Source: Natrinema sp046097095 (GTDB taxonomy: Archaea > Halobacteriota > Halobacteria > Halobacteriales > Natrialbaceae). Taken from it: a stretch of DNA of 64,000 nucleotides. Each line of letters begins with the position of its first letter. The stretch's first letter is position 1. The stretch is taken from positions 992,001 through 1,056,000 of the forward strand of contig NZ_CP175698.1 of the NCBI RefSeq assembly GCF_046097095.1. The letters run 5' to 3'. The position numbers were made by a program, and so were the translations under genes. Below, one piece after another: positions 25,596 to 34,189 of this stretch. Under the pieces are notes generated by a model. It was not told the DNA's origin. It saw nothing but the letters and a program-made list of their open reading frames with translations, and made no database searches.

Positions 25596-26105
25596 ATGAC
25601 CCGATCGGGGCCGACGAGTCGACGACGCGTCCTCGCGTCGCTCGGTACGGGGATCGCAGCCGTGGCCGCCGGCTGTACCGGCAGCGGCGGCATCGGCGGC
25701 GAGCCGACCTACGAAAACGGTGTCGTCGGCGAGATAAACACCAGCGGTAACGCCAGCCGATCGGCGACCGAGATGGCCGCAGCGGCGGCGCTCGCCGACC
25801 AACAATCGAGCACGTCGGTGACACCGCTGAACGCCCTCGCGGTGACCGACCACGAGTTCGTCGTCAAAGACGGTTATCTCGGCTCGACCATCCAGGGAAC
25901 CGTCGAAAACAGCGGTAGTAGCCGGATCCAGATCGTCGAAGTGCGAACGAGAGTCTACGACGACTCGGACGTCCTCCTCGGCCGATATCTTGCCAGCACC
26001 GGGGATCTGAACGCCGGTTCGATGTGGGCGTTCCAGGTCATCGTCCTCGAATCCCCGTCGGACGTCGCGAGCTACGATATCACGGTTCTGGGAACGCCGA
26101 CGTGA
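25596..26105 (+). CDS. Tat lipoprotein with FxLYD domain
   Basis: 169 residues beginning MTRSGPTSRRRVLASLGTG, with twin arginines and lipobox VAAGC. The mature part has an FxLYD-type beta sandwich: LGSTIQGTVENSGSSRIQIVEV, then RTRVYDDSDVLLGRYLAST and SMWAFQVIVL. Such domains are common on extracytoplasmic lipoproteins of haloarchaea and probably bind other surface components; no enzymatic role is expected. Confidence 0.85.
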   Translation: MTRSGPTSRRRVLASLGTGIAAVAAGCTGSGGIGGEPTYENGVVGEINTSGNASRSATEMAAAAALADQQSSTSVTPLNALAVTDHEFVVKDGYLGSTIQGTVENSGSSRIQIVEVRTRVYDDSDVLLGRYLASTGDLNAGSMWAFQVIVLESPSDVASYDITVLGTPT

Positions 26106-26150
26106 CCGGCAGAACGGGCGCTGTGGCCGTCGCCCGCGTCGGTCCGCGAC

Positions 26151-26498
26151 TCAGTCGGCCGCCCCCTCGAGCAGCGAGTCGTCGACCCCGTCGTACACCG
26201 CGTCGACGCTCACGGCCAGCGAGTACGCCGGCCGTCCCTTGCCGATCGGGGACACCGACGACGGCTCGTGTTCCTCGACAAGCCCTACATCCTCGAGTCG
26301 GTACAGCGACCGAATGACGTCCGCCTCGGTGATCGTCCCGACGACCGCCGTGTCCGCGTTCTCGAGGCGTCGCGTGCAGTGTCGTCGAACGGTGTGCGTC
26401 TGGATCGGCGTTTCGCCGTCGGCGGCGAGGTCGGCGACGCCCAGGAGGACCACCTGAGCGGTCAGCGAGATGGAATCGAACGCAGCTGTCTCACCCAT
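26151..26498 (-). CDS. Winged-helix protein resembling an Orc1/Cdc6 C-terminal domain
   Basis: 115 residues. SISLTAQVVLLGVADLAADG followed by VRRHCTRRLENADTAVVG and VIRSLYRLEDVGLVEE has the order seen in the winged-helix domain of archaeal Cdc6/Orc1, but there is no ATPase part. It is probably a DNA-binding regulator that arose from, or resembles, that domain. The similarity is inferred by eye. It lies convergent to the FxLYD gene and downstream of pspA, all genes short. Confidence 0.6.
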   Translation of the reverse strand: MGETAAFDSISLTAQVVLLGVADLAADGETPIQTHTVRRHCTRRLENADTAVVGTITEADVIRSLYRLEDVGLVEEHEPSSVSPIGKGRPAYSLAVSVDAVYDGVDDSLLEGAAD

Positions 26499-26658
26499 GT
26501 GTGTGAATATTTCACAGCCAATAGTAACCGTTTCTCCCGGCTACACCGACGGGGACAATAAGCGCACGTGACGGCTCGAGAGCCACACTCAGCACCGAGG
26601 CTCGACCGACGGCGACGCGGATTCGCCGGACCCCGTCCGCCGTGCGTCCGACGGCAGG

Positions 26659-27501
26659 TTACGCGTTCTCCTCGTCCCGTAACTCCGCGAGTTCGGCCTC
26701 GACATCCTCCTGATCGTCGGTCTCGAGCTCCGTGAGTTCGTCCTCGTTGACGTCGGCCGCGGCGTCGGTCTCCGTCTCGGAGTCGGCCCCAGATTCGGTC
26801 TCGCCCGCGCCGACATCGGACTTGAGCGTCTCGAGTTCGGCCTCGACGCCGCTGTCAGTCTCGAGTTGCTCGAGTTCGCGGTCGATATTGTCCTTGTCGG
26901 ACATGACGTCGTCGAACGCGCCCGACTCGTGGAGTTCGTCCATCGCGGCGGAGCGTGCCTCCATGTCTTCGGTCTGTTCTTCGGCGCGCTCGATGGCGCG
27001 ACCGACGTCCTCGAACTCCTCGCCGGTGGCGGTCATCGCCTCCGAGACCGTCGAACTGGCCTCGGCCGCCTCGTAGCGTGCCTTCATCGTCTCCTTTTTC
27101 GTGCGGAACTCCTCGATGCGGGTCTGGAGCTCGTCTTTCTGTTTGATGAGCTTGTCCTGTTGGCCCTGTAGATCGGAGATCTGGCGCTCTAGATCCTCAA
27201 TCTGGTTCATCTTCGTCTTCTTCTTTTCGAGGGCGCGCCGCGCCAGATCCTCCCGGTCTTGCTCGACCGCCGTGCGAGCCTGATCGTTGTGCTTCTCGAC
27301 GTTCTCCTCGAGGCGGCGCTTTTGCATCTCGAGGCGCTTTTTCTGCGTGGTAAGGTCGGCGATGCCGCGTTTAACCTGCTGGAGCTGGTCTCGCATCTGC
27401 TCGTAGGAGTAGTCCAGCGTTTCGGTCGGATCTTCGGCCCGGTTGAGCACCGAGTTGAGCTTCGACCGGATGACGTAGGAAGTCCGAGAGAGGATGCCCA
27501 T
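26659..27501 (-). CDS. PspA/IM30 (Vipp1) family membrane-stress protein
   Basis: 280 residues starting MGILSRTSYVIRSKLNSVLN, the amphipathic membrane-binding helix of PspA. Next comes the long coiled coil (TLDYSYEQMRDQLQQVKRG, then RLEMQKRRLEENVEKHNDQA to about residue 190). The last 60-70 residues are a highly acidic Glu/Asp-rich tail that goes beyond standard PspA. Family members form ESCRT-III-like polymers that repair membranes and guard the proton gradient. It is not next to phage-shock genes. The ATG at 27501 is set by the family N-terminus. Confidence 0.9.
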   Translation of the reverse strand: MGILSRTSYVIRSKLNSVLNRAEDPTETLDYSYEQMRDQLQQVKRGIADLTTQKKRLEMQKRRLEENVEKHNDQARTAVEQDREDLARRALEKKKTKMNQIEDLERQISDLQGQQDKLIKQKDELQTRIEEFRTKKETMKARYEAAEASSTVSEAMTATGEEFEDVGRAIERAEEQTEDMEARSAAMDELHESGAFDDVMSDKDNIDRELEQLETDSGVEAELETLKSDVGAGETESGADSETETDAAADVNEDELTELETDDQEDVEAELAELRDEENA

Positions 27502-27648
27502 ACTCGCAACGTATGGATCTCCGGCCTTAAAAACATCACTTCGGCAACAGTCAGTATGCGACGACACTCACGCTGCAGTGACCGCGTGCCGTCGACCGGC
27601 CAGTCCGATCAACGGCTATCGAAGGCGGACGGAGAACGCGCGGGTCGG

Positions 27649-28512
27649 CTACCGCTCGACGTCGATCGATCGGACGGTGAGCGAGTCGTCGACGACGATC
27701 GTCGCCGTTCCGGTATCGCCCTCGACCGCGAGCGCGATTCGAACCGGATCCGACGACTCGACTCGCGTCGTCGGCGCGGGGCGTTCCCAGTCCGGCCGCT
27801 CGAGGTCGACACCGATGTCGGTGAGCGCCGCGGCGACGCGACCGTCCCGAAGCAGCGGCGAGAGCGGGTCGACGCCGACGAGGAACGTGCAGGTGTCACA
27901 GGAAATCTCGACGATGTCCGCCCCGTCCTCGAGGCGGGGATCGACGGTCGTCGTCCCCGCACAGAAGGGACACTGGCCGGTCCGAGCCAGTCCGACGTGG
28001 AACCGGGCGCGGCGCGCGGTCTCGCGCGCGACGGCGTCCGCGCTCCGTCCCGCGAACCCGTTTTTCGGGAACGGATACGTGAAGCCGGGCCACTCCTCGC
28101 AGGCCGAACACGCGACGGTGACGAACCCTCGTTCGTATCGCAGCACCGCCTCCGCGTCGCAGCGGGGACACCGCGAGTCGATCGGCGTCGGATCGGACGG
28201 CGTCCGCGCGTCCGCAGGTCGTTCGGCCGGCCGATGAGCCAGCACGGCCCGGTACAGCGCCGTCACGGCCGCCGTCGGCACGTAGCCGCCCTCGACCTCC
28301 CGAACGTAGACGCCCCGAAGCTTGTCGAGGTGATAGTTGAACTTCCCGCTGTCGCGCATGCCGACCGCGTCCATCAGCTCCGCATACGACCGCGGCTCCG
28401 TGTAGACCGCGTGCCAGTCCTCGAGCAAGGCGAGCAGGATCTCGAGGCGGATCTCGTGACCGAGCAGGGAGAACGCGTCCCGAACCGCAGCCGCCGATTC
28501 GCCGTCCGTCAT
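27649..28512 (-). CDS. Winged-helix regulator with zinc-ribbon domain
   Basis: 287 residues. Residues 1-85 are an ArsR-like winged helix (FSLLGHEIRLEILLALLEDW, then YAELMDAVGMRDSGKFNYHLDKL). The middle has two paired CxxC knuckles (CPRCDAEAV, CSACEEWPG) and further CPFC and CDTC pairs, so two zinc sites are likely. The rest is a beta-rich C-terminal domain. Proteins of this build are a large haloarchaeal group. It is divergent from the M23 peptidase gene, which may be its target. Confidence 0.82.
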   Translation of the reverse strand: MTDGESAAAVRDAFSLLGHEIRLEILLALLEDWHAVYTEPRSYAELMDAVGMRDSGKFNYHLDKLRGVYVREVEGGYVPTAAVTALYRAVLAHRPAERPADARTPSDPTPIDSRCPRCDAEAVLRYERGFVTVACSACEEWPGFTYPFPKNGFAGRSADAVARETARRARFHVGLARTGQCPFCAGTTTVDPRLEDGADIVEISCDTCTFLVGVDPLSPLLRDGRVAAALTDIGVDLERPDWERPAPTTRVESSDPVRIALAVEGDTGTATIVVDDSLTVRSIDVER

Positions 28513-28640
28513 AGCCGATCGTCGTCTCGACGCCGCACCGGTCGTTCCGGACTCACACGCAGTGATAGGACCATGCTACTACGACTCATGAATTCCACTT
28601 CACAAAGCGATTACGTATTCTCGGCTCCATCGTTACGTCG

Positions 28641-30236
28641 ATGACCGAACGGATACACACCACCGAATCGGCCACGCTCGCCACTCGGCTTCGGCGTCGG
28701 CTGCGGTCGTTCGAGCCGATGTATCTGACCCTGTTGGGTCTGCTGGCGATTCCGAGCTACCTCTTTGACTCGCTTGCCGCCCTCGAGATCTTCGAGGTCT
28801 TCTTCTTCTTTCTCCTCTGGCCGTTCGTCTCGCCGTTGCTGGACCTGGCGTTGCGACGCGGAGCCGACGAGGAACGAGAGGAGCCGACCGACTGGATCCA
28901 CATGGGCAACTGGCGGGAGTACGCGGCGTGGTTCCTCACGATGCCGCTGACGTTCGTCAACCCGCTGATGCTGGCACAGGACTTCGCCCAGTGGCTCGGC
29001 ACCGGCGTCGCGTTTGTCCGCCACCGCGGGAGGTTCCCGGACGCCGGAAGCTACGACCAACAGACCTCCTATCGATTGCCGTTCGACGGCACTTGGACCG
29101 TCGTCAACGGCAGCTACGACCACGACTACTCCCACTCGTGGTTCCCGGTGACCCAGCGATACGCCTACGACTTCGTGCTCACCGACGCGGACGGACGCAC
29201 GTCCCCCGCCGGCTCCGGGTCCGCAGTGGACTCCTATTACTGCTACGACGAACCGATTCTGGCCCCCGCCGACGGCGTCGTGGTCGACGTCTTCGACACC
29301 GACTTCGAGTCGCCGCGCGGCGGCGGGCTCTCCCATCCGCTCAAGCGGGACATCCGCGGCTGTTACGCCGTGATCCAGCACGCTCCCGACGAGTACAGCT
29401 GTCTCGCCCATCTGGTTCCCGGCAGCGTGTCGGTTGCCCCCGGCGACCGCGTCGAGCGCGGGCAGGAGATCGGGCGCTGTGGCCACTCCGGGAACTCCTC
29501 GGAGCCACACCTCCACTTCCAACTGCAGGACCACCCCCGGTTCGAACTCGCGGCGGGGCTCCCGATCGGCTTCGGCACCGTCGACGCGGCGTGGCCCAGC
29601 GCGAACGCGGACGACCCAGAGCACACCGGGGACGAATCGATCGGCGAACTGCTCGAGGACGCCCCGGACGACGGCCGCACGTACATCACGGCCGGCCAAC
29701 GCGTTGCCCACGTCGACCGGGCCGACCGGGGCTCGAGTCCGGACGAGGACGACGGCGAAGCAGTCACAGTCGAGAGCGCGACGGACGGCTACCGGTCGGC
29801 GACCGGAAACGGTGAGGGGATCGCCGCGTTGCAACGCGGCGCGTTCGGGACCTGCGTCGGCGGCAGCGTCGCTTTCTTCGGACCGATCGTCGCTTCCCGC
29901 GCCACCGTCGCGCTCCTGCTGGCCGCCGGCGTCGCGCTCGCAGTCGGCTGGTGGGTCCGGGCGGCGGTGTTGCAACGGGACCGCTACGAGTCCCGACCGG
30001 GCGGCCTCGGCATCGCCGTCGGCCTCGCGCTCGTCGCCGCGGCCATCCGATATGGCGGGGCCGGCTCGGTCCTCGAGATCGGCACCCAGACGCTCGGCGT
30101 GGTGGCCTACCTCGCCGGCTTCGTCGGCTACGTCGCCCTCGGAGAGTACGAGCAGCGTCGCTCGCGCGAGTCGTTCCCGTCCCGCGACGCCGCCCTTGAC
30201 GGGCTCGCATCCGCGGCCCTCGACGCCGAGGATTGA
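28641..30236 (+). CDS. Membrane-anchored M23 family metallopeptidase-like protein
   Basis: 531 residues. Two hydrophobic segments precede residue 110. Residues 140-300 resemble the M23 (LytM) fold: QRYAYDFVLTD holds the metal-binding Asp, APADGVVVDVF the usual beta hairpin, and PHLHFQL (about His289/His291) the HxH motif. After an acidic linker come four to five more helices (residues 395-500). Haloarchaea lack murein, so the substrate is probably a surface protein or glycoprotein, or there is no peptidase activity. Confidence 0.85.
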   Translation: MTERIHTTESATLATRLRRRLRSFEPMYLTLLGLLAIPSYLFDSLAALEIFEVFFFFLLWPFVSPLLDLALRRGADEEREEPTDWIHMGNWREYAAWFLTMPLTFVNPLMLAQDFAQWLGTGVAFVRHRGRFPDAGSYDQQTSYRLPFDGTWTVVNGSYDHDYSHSWFPVTQRYAYDFVLTDADGRTSPAGSGSAVDSYYCYDEPILAPADGVVVDVFDTDFESPRGGGLSHPLKRDIRGCYAVIQHAPDEYSCLAHLVPGSVSVAPGDRVERGQEIGRCGHSGNSSEPHLHFQLQDHPRFELAAGLPIGFGTVDAAWPSANADDPEHTGDESIGELLEDAPDDGRTYITAGQRVAHVDRADRGSSPDEDDGEAVTVESATDGYRSATGNGEGIAALQRGAFGTCVGGSVAFFGPIVASRATVALLLAAGVALAVGWWVRAAVLQRDRYESRPGGLGIAVGLALVAAAIRYGGAGSVLEIGTQTLGVVAYLAGFVGYVALGEYEQRRSRESFPSRDAALDGLASAALDAED

Positions 30237-30262
30237 TTGGCACCGGTCCGAAACGACCTGCC

Positions 30263-30895
30263 ATGCGCGACGTTCTGATCCCTGGCGGTCGTGACGTTCG
30301 GGGCACCCTCGAGGAACCGACCGACGATCCGCGGGCGATCGTCGTCGCCTGCCCGCCCCATCCCCGACACGGCGGTTCGCGCAGCGACCCTCGCCTCGTC
30401 GCCGTCAGTGACGCGCTCAGCGCGGTCGGCATCGCCTGCCTGCGCTTCGATTACGGCACGTGGGACGACGGCCACGGCGAGCGCGCAGACGTTCGCAACG
30501 CCGTCTGGTGGGCGCGCGAGGAGTACGACGGCCTCCCCGTCGGCGTCTTCGGCTACAGTTTTGGCGCGACGCTCGCCTTGCTCGTGTCGGCCGACACCGA
30601 TCCCGACGCCGTCGCCGTCCTCGCACCGACGGCGCAACTCGGAGAGAGTCTCGATGCGCTCGAGGCGGTCGCCGATATCGCGTGTCCACTACAGGTGCTC
30701 TACGGCGAACGAGACACGACGGCCGAGTGGGAGCCGGTCGTCGACCGCGCGACCGAGCACGGTGCCGTCGTCACGGCGCTTCCGAGCGACCACTCCTTTC
30801 GCAACCAGCACCCGGCGGTCGCCGACGCAGTCATCGAGTTTCTCGGCCCGGCGTTGTGCGAGTCGGCGTGCAAATCCGCTCGCTACTCTCGATAG
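30263..30895 (+). CDS. Alpha/beta hydrolase (dienelactone-hydrolase-like)
   Basis: 210 residues from the ATG at 30263 (MRDVLIPGGRDVRGTLEEP). Catalytic features: nucleophile Ser99 in GYSFGA, acid in LYGERDTTAEWEP and histidine in LPSDHSF. The IVVACPPHPRHGGSRSDPRL loop is typical of small serine hydrolases acting on esters or short-chain acyl groups. It starts 26 bases after the M23 gene stop. Its 3' end overlaps the convergent gene by 13 bases. Confidence 0.87.
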   Translation: MRDVLIPGGRDVRGTLEEPTDDPRAIVVACPPHPRHGGSRSDPRLVAVSDALSAVGIACLRFDYGTWDDGHGERADVRNAVWWAREEYDGLPVGVFGYSFGATLALLVSADTDPDAVAVLAPTAQLGESLDALEAVADIACPLQVLYGERDTTAEWEPVVDRATEHGAVVTALPSDHSFRNQHPAVADAVIEFLGPALCESACKSARYSR

Positions 30896-31368
30896 TTGTC
30901 GCGGAGTGTCTCGCTCGATGACTGCTCGTGCTCTCGCTCCTGATTGGAATCGCCCAGTTGCGTCCGCTGGTGACTCTGCCGTTGCTCGCGAAGCCAGGCT
31001 TCGGCGTCGGGCCTGTTATCGAACATGCGTGACGTGACGTTCGAGCCGACCTCCTGGACGAGGTCATCGACCGAAAGGTTCGTGATGACGCTTTCGGGCT
31101 GGATGATGGCCATGTTCGAGAGGGATGTCTCGAACGCTCTCGGATGCCACTCCTCGTGTGTCCACTGCTGATCGTCTTGCCTGACGGTCCCGAGATCGCG
31201 GAGGTCAGCGAGCCAGTTTCTGGCGTTTTTCTCCCTTACGAGTTCCAGTCCCTGATTTAGCCCCTCGCGATACTGGTCGCTGTGTGCGAAGTCGTGCCAG
31301 TTCAATGTTACTGCCCCAAGTTCCCCATCCCATGTCACCGTTAGCGCGGGCGATTCGTAATACGCCAT
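30883..31368 (-). CDS. Haloarchaeal soluble protein, STAS/SpoIIAA-like outline
   Basis: 161 residues starting MAYYESPALTVTWDGELGAV. A beta-strand start, NWLADLRDLGTVRQDDQQW and a long acidic/Gln-rich C-terminal tail give the outline of a SpoIIAA/STAS-like domain, but the match is weak. No membrane segment or catalytic motif. The reading frame has haloarchaeal codon use less strict than its neighbours. The last 13 bases overlap the convergent hydrolase gene. Function unknown. Confidence 0.65.
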   Translation of the reverse strand: MAYYESPALTVTWDGELGAVTLNWHDFAHSDQYREGLNQGLELVREKNARNWLADLRDLGTVRQDDQQWTHEEWHPRAFETSLSNMAIIQPESVITNLSVDDLVQEVGSNVTSRMFDNRPDAEAWLREQRQSHQRTQLGDSNQEREHEQSSSETLRDNYRE

Positions 31369-31573
31369 TACGTGACCGTGGCTGTCCAGTCTCTGTAATA
31401 CTTTCCGATTCCCGAGTACCGAATATGATAATTCGTGCGTCCAATGAAGGAACAGAACAATGATTATTCCTTGGTACCAACGTGTAATTCGTTCCGATTT
31501 TCATAGCTTTTTCGGACGAATGGGACCATCTAAACCAGTGTCTATTTTAACGAACGCGGGGAAGCGTCGCGTG

Positions 31574-32332
31574 ATGGAGTTAGTAGCGGATCAAGTTGCG
31601 GTCGTTACGGGAGCAGCGTCCGGAATCGGGCAAACAACGGCGAAGACGTTCGCCGAGCACGGCGCATCCGTCGTCATCGCCGACGTAGACGCCGATGCGG
31701 GTGCCGAGACGGTCGACGAGATTACGGCCGACGGTGGCGAAGCGACGTTCGTTCAGACGGACGTTTCGGATTCCGACGACGCCAAAGCGATGATCGAGAC
31801 CGCGGTCAGCGAATACGGTGGCCTCGATATCCTGTATAACAACGCGGCCATCGAGGGTCCGGTTGCGCGACTCGACGAGTACGATACCGACGCCTTCGAG
31901 CAAGTCCTCGAGGTGAACCTGAAAGGCGTCTGGTACGGCATGAAATACGGCATCGACGCGATGCAAGCCGACGGCGGCGGTTCGATTATCAGCGCCTCTT
32001 CGATCGGCGGCGAGGTCGCGGTTCCACAGTACAGCGGCTACGGAGCGGCAAAAGCGGCCGTTAGCCACCTCACGAAGTACGCGGCCATCGAGTACGCCGA
32101 GGAGGGCATCCGCGCCAACGCCGTCGCGCCGGGGATCGTCCGCACGGACATGATCGAGCGAACGATCGACGAACACCCCGAAATGGAAGCCCAGTTCGAG
32201 GACACTGAGCCGATGCCCGGTCTCGCGGATCCACAGGAGATCGCAAATGCTATTCTCTTCCTCGGGTCGGATCTCTCGTCTCGAGTGACCGGGGCCACGT
32301 TACCCGTCGAAGGCGGCTATCTCGCACAGTAA
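31574..32332 (+). CDS. SDR family oxidoreductase
   Basis: 252 residues with the classical short-chain dehydrogenase signature: TGAASGIGQ nucleotide-binding glycines (about residues 14-22), NNAAIEG, active Ser in ISASSIGG and catalytic YGAAK. VADVDAD at strand beta2 favours NAD over NADP. The ATG at 31574 gives the family start MELVADQVAVVTG; upstream codons are AT-rich promoter sequence. It sits 196 bases before an acyl-CoA synthetase gene, so a role in acid/alcohol or beta-oxidation-type metabolism is likely. Confidence 0.9.
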   Translation: MELVADQVAVVTGAASGIGQTTAKTFAEHGASVVIADVDADAGAETVDEITADGGEATFVQTDVSDSDDAKAMIETAVSEYGGLDILYNNAAIEGPVARLDEYDTDAFEQVLEVNLKGVWYGMKYGIDAMQADGGGSIISASSIGGEVAVPQYSGYGAAKAAVSHLTKYAAIEYAEEGIRANAVAPGIVRTDMIERTIDEHPEMEAQFEDTEPMPGLADPQEIANAILFLGSDLSSRVTGATLPVEGGYLAQ

Positions 32333-32528
32333 GTCGGCGCGACGGCGGCTGGTGGGTTGACGGCGAAGGACTACTTCAGCGGCCACGTTTCTCGAACGGA
32401 TCTCCCGGAGTACGATCGCTCCGGTCGCGGCCCATGTGCGGCAGTCGCTACAATAGCGACCCGTGACGGAATTGATCGGACGGGACGCACCGTCCCGGAA
32501 AGAATATCATGAACAATGTTTGAGATCC

Positions 32529-34148
32529 ATGCGTATGGAAGTGCCACTGCTGGTGACCGACTTTCTCGATCGGGCGCGCAAATACTACGGCGACGAGGAG
32601 GCGGTCGTCGCGACGACGGGCGAGCGGTTCACCTACGACGAATTCGGCGACCGGGTCGACCGGCTCTCGACGGTCTTACAAGAGCACGGGATCGAGAAAG
32701 GGGACCGCGTGGCGGTGCTCGATCCGAACACGCACTATCACCTCGAGGCGGCCTACGCGATCATGCAACTCGGGGCCGTCCACACGCCGCTGAACTATCG
32801 GCTGACCCCCGAGGACTACGAGTACCTGCTCACCGACGCCGGCGCGAAGGCCATCATCGCAGACGACGAGTACGCCGAGAAGATCGACGCGATCCGCGAC
32901 GACGTGCCGACGGAGACGTTCGTCGCAACCGACGCTGACGCCGTCGACGGGCAATGGGCGGACTACGAAGCGCTCATCGACGGCCTCGAGCCGACCTACG
33001 ACCGGCCCGAGATGAGCGAGGACGACGTCATCACGATCAACTACACCTCGGGGACCACCGGCGATCCGAAAGGCGTCATGCGAACCCACCGGACCGAGTC
33101 GCTACACGCCCAGCTCGTGACGATCCACCACGAGATCCGCGACGACGACGTCTACCTCTGGACGCTGCCGATGTTCCACGTCAACGGCTGGGGCCACATC
33201 TACGCCATCACGGGGATGGGCGCGAAACACGTCTGTACGCGCGGCGTCGACGCGGGGGAGATCTTCCGGCGGATCACCGCGGAGGACGTCTCCTTCCTCT
33301 GCTGTGCGCCGACGGTCCTCAGCATGCTCGGCGACTATTACGAGGAACACGACGTCGCGACCGAGGGCGACGCCCCGATGCGCGTCACCGCGGCCGGGGC
33401 CGCACCACCGGAGAGCGTCATCGAGACGGTCGAAGAGACGTTCGGCTGGCACTTCCGCCAACTGTACGGCGCGACCGAGACGGGGCCGCTCATCGGCACG
33501 TCCGCGACCCGGCGGCTGATCGACGAGGACAGCGACAGCCGCTTTGCGCTGAAAAAGCGCCAAGGGATCGCCCCGCTGGCCACCGAGGTCGAAGTCGTCG
33601 ACGACGACGGCGAGGCGGTCCCGTGGGACGACGAGACGATCGGCGAGATCCTCGTCCGGGGCAACCAGATCATGGAGGGGTACTGGGAAAAGCCCGCGGA
33701 GACCGAGGCGGCCTTCGACGACAAACGCGAGGGCTGGTTCCATACTGGCGACCTGGCCGTCGTCGACGAGAACGGGATGATCGCCATCCAGGACCGCGAG
33801 AAGGACATCATCGTCTCCGGCGGGGAGAACATCTCGACCATCGAACTCGAGGACACCCTGTTCGACCACCCGGCGGTCTCCGACGTGGCGGTGATTCCCT
33901 CCCCCAGCGAGCAGTGGGGCGAGACGCCGAAGGCGTTCGTCGTGCCGTCTTCCGGCGATTCGCAGAACCCGCCCGTCTCCGGGGAGGAACTGACCGAATT
34001 CACCCGCGAGCGGCTCGCGTCCTACAAGGTCGTCCACCGCGTCGAGTTCGTCGAGACGCTCCCGAAAACGGCGACGGGTAAGCTCCAGAAGTACGAACTG
34101 CGGGAGCGGGAGTGGGAAGACGAGGAGTCGATGGTCGGGCAGGGGTGA
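32529..34148 (+). CDS. AMP-forming acyl-CoA synthetase
   Basis: 539 residues that activate a carboxylic acid to acyl-CoA through an acyl-AMP. The ATP motif YTSGTTGDPKGVM, the acyl-AMP motif LYGATETGPL, the hinge and GWFHTGDLAVVD, and the catalytic lysine in PKTATGKLQKY are all present. An in-frame GTG at 32463 exists, but 32463-32528 uses rare codons (TTG, AGA, TAT, CAA) and looks like promoter DNA; the ATG at 32529 (or 32535) is preferred. Substrate (medium/long-chain fatty or aromatic acid) is not decided. Confidence 0.92.
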   Translation: MRMEVPLLVTDFLDRARKYYGDEEAVVATTGERFTYDEFGDRVDRLSTVLQEHGIEKGDRVAVLDPNTHYHLEAAYAIMQLGAVHTPLNYRLTPEDYEYLLTDAGAKAIIADDEYAEKIDAIRDDVPTETFVATDADAVDGQWADYEALIDGLEPTYDRPEMSEDDVITINYTSGTTGDPKGVMRTHRTESLHAQLVTIHHEIRDDDVYLWTLPMFHVNGWGHIYAITGMGAKHVCTRGVDAGEIFRRITAEDVSFLCCAPTVLSMLGDYYEEHDVATEGDAPMRVTAAGAAPPESVIETVEETFGWHFRQLYGATETGPLIGTSATRRLIDEDSDSRFALKKRQGIAPLATEVEVVDDDGEAVPWDDETIGEILVRGNQIMEGYWEKPAETEAAFDDKREGWFHTGDLAVVDENGMIAIQDREKDIIVSGGENISTIELEDTLFDHPAVSDVAVIPSPSEQWGETPKAFVVPSSGDSQNPPVSGEELTEFTRERLASYKVVHRVEFVETLPKTATGKLQKYELREREWEDEESMVGQG

Positions 34149-34189
34149 CCTGCGTCCCACGGGCGACCGTCCGCCTCTCGAGTCGCGAG

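Noticed and set aside
32463..32528. Upstream GTG start for the acyl-CoA synthetase
   Set aside because: Codons there (TTG, AGA, TAT, CAT, CAA) differ sharply from the gene; it reads as promoter DNA.
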